From: Bacteroidales bacterium GP4
GTDB taxonomy: Bacteria > Bacteroidota > Bacteroidia > Bacteroidales > Muribaculaceae
Length of the DNA: 14,379 nt
Direction of reading: 5' to 3'
Assembly: GCA_001701065.1 (NCBI GenBank)
Contig: DAAL01000023.1
Location: 2,391 to 16,769 of the forward strand
Shown here: positions 13,829 through 14,379 of the stretch, one piece after another
Layout: every line of letters begins with the position of its first letter
Numbering within the stretch: the first letter of the stretch is position 1
Position numbers and translations under genes: made by a program
Notes under the pieces: generated by a model
The model's input: only the letters and a program-made list of their open reading frames with translations
The model's database searches: none
Told to the model about the DNA's origin: nothing

Positions 13829-14379
13829 TTATTCCCAAAGAAATGTGGCGAGAAGAGGATAGTGGTCCGACGATCGGTTGTTTCCCCGCTTCACCCTCAC
13901 CGCCTTCATGTCACCTTTATAAAGGATGTGGTCAATGCGGAAGTAGAAACGGTTGTCATTATAAGTGAATGTGGGGAAAAACGCCACATCGGAATAAGCG
14001 TCCTTAAGCCCTGCGCTGCGTATGGTGCGGTAAGCGTAATTGCCGGGCACGTCATTGAAATCGCCCACCAGGATCACATTTCCTCCAAGCGAGTCCACCA
14101 CGTGCTTGAGCATAACGGCTTGATCCGCCCTCACCCTGAAAGCTTCGGAGAGCTTGGGGAGAATCCATCGCCGTGCCTCTTTTAGCTCGGTTTTGGTGTT
14201 CTTTATCTCACGGTTGGTAAGTTCCTTGTAAAGCTGCTTGTCCTCCGGAGTCAGCCCTATCGACTGCAGGTGGCAGTTTATCACATGCAGCTGATGTCCC
14301 TCCACTTCAAGACGGTAAGCACTGAAACGTCCCGAACCCCATTTGGGTTGAGGCGTGGGAATGGCTTCGGCGGGGTATT
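13829..14379 (-). CDS. Endonuclease/exonuclease/phosphatase (EEP) family protein, C-terminal part
   Basis: The frame is open to the window end, so only about 183 C-terminal residues are seen and the N-terminus (in Bacteroidota usually with membrane segments) is missing; the GTG at 14305 is internal. EEP-superfamily motifs present are NCHLQS (the HLxS motif), ILVGDFNDVP (GDFN, metal and active site), FRIDHIL (the RIDHI strand) and the terminal NNRSSDHYPLLATF (SDHxP with the catalytic His). Members cleave phosphodiester or phosphomonoester bonds in nucleic acids, lipids or inositol phosphates with Mg2+; the substrate cannot be predicted. It is the first visible gene of the minus-strand operon; any promoter lies outside the window. 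Confidence 0.88.
   Translation of the reverse strand, partial: YPAEAIPTPQPKWGSGRFSAYRLEVEGHQLHVINCHLQSIGLTPEDKQLYKELTNREIKNTKTELKEARRWILPKLSEAFRVRADQAVMLKHVVDSLGGNVILVGDFNDVPGNYAYRTIRSAGLKDAYSDVAFFPTFTYNDNRFYFRIDHILYKGDMKAVRVKRGNNRSSDHYPLLATFLWE

Noticed and set aside
13800..13838. Extended start of the M3 peptidase overlapping the upstream gene by 10 bp.
   Set aside because: The extra 13 residues would precede a complete signal peptide starting at 13799, so the internal start is more plausible.

Overview
The window looks like chromosomal DNA of a gut-type Bacteroidales (phylum Bacteroidota). The evidence is Bacteroidota-typical proteins (the C-terminus of the SprA/Sov type IX secretion translocon, DUF4293, a probable DUF3843 protein, a secreted M3 peptidase and a secreted GH3 glycosidase), promoter boxes matching the Bacteroides TAnnTTTG -7 consensus upstream of most transcription units, and no conspicuous Shine-Dalgarno sequences.

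Layout. Positions 1-1073 are the 3' end of sprA. A DUF3843-like gene (1141-2142, +) and a convergent M24 peptidase gene (2219-3379, -) follow; the DNA between them, and the DNA upstream of the peptidase, carry degenerate 7-bp-period repeats. An NADP-type glutamate dehydrogenase gene (3590-4927, -) ends in a clear intrinsic terminator. Then comes the most interesting part, a compact type II restriction-modification unit (5177-7448, +). It encodes a HaeIII-like C5-cytosine methyltransferase (predicted GGCC), a 66-residue C-protein-like HTH regulator with two operator palindromes in front of it, and a PD-(D/E)XK nuclease whose family I do not recognise. To its right lie an intact DUF4293 membrane protein gene (7522-7929, +), a strong terminator, and a secreted Cys/His-rich Spy/CpxP-like protein (8105-8650, +) that ends at a bidirectional terminator. 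The remainder is one tight minus-strand operon: an endonuclease/exonuclease/phosphatase-family protein (cut by the window end), an M3 dipeptidyl carboxypeptidase, a ThiF/MoeB-like protein and a GH3 glycosidase.

Central observation. The restriction-modification unit is bracketed by 119-bp direct repeats (5058-5176 and 7449-7567; one mismatch), each holding the DUF4293 promoter, leader and first codons. The left copy leaves a 16-codon DUF4293 fragment just before the methyltransferase; the right copy leads into the complete gene. This is the structure expected from insertion with a long target duplication. The host gene keeps its promoter and reading frame, while the incoming methyltransferase gains a host promoter. 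The regulator and nuclease have their own autoregulation-type promoter, so methylation can precede restriction.

Reading by eye I found only six GGCC sites in the whole window, where base composition alone would predict roughly 40-50, while the isomeric CCGG is common. This agrees with the predicted specificity but implies GGCC pressure older than this one insertion.
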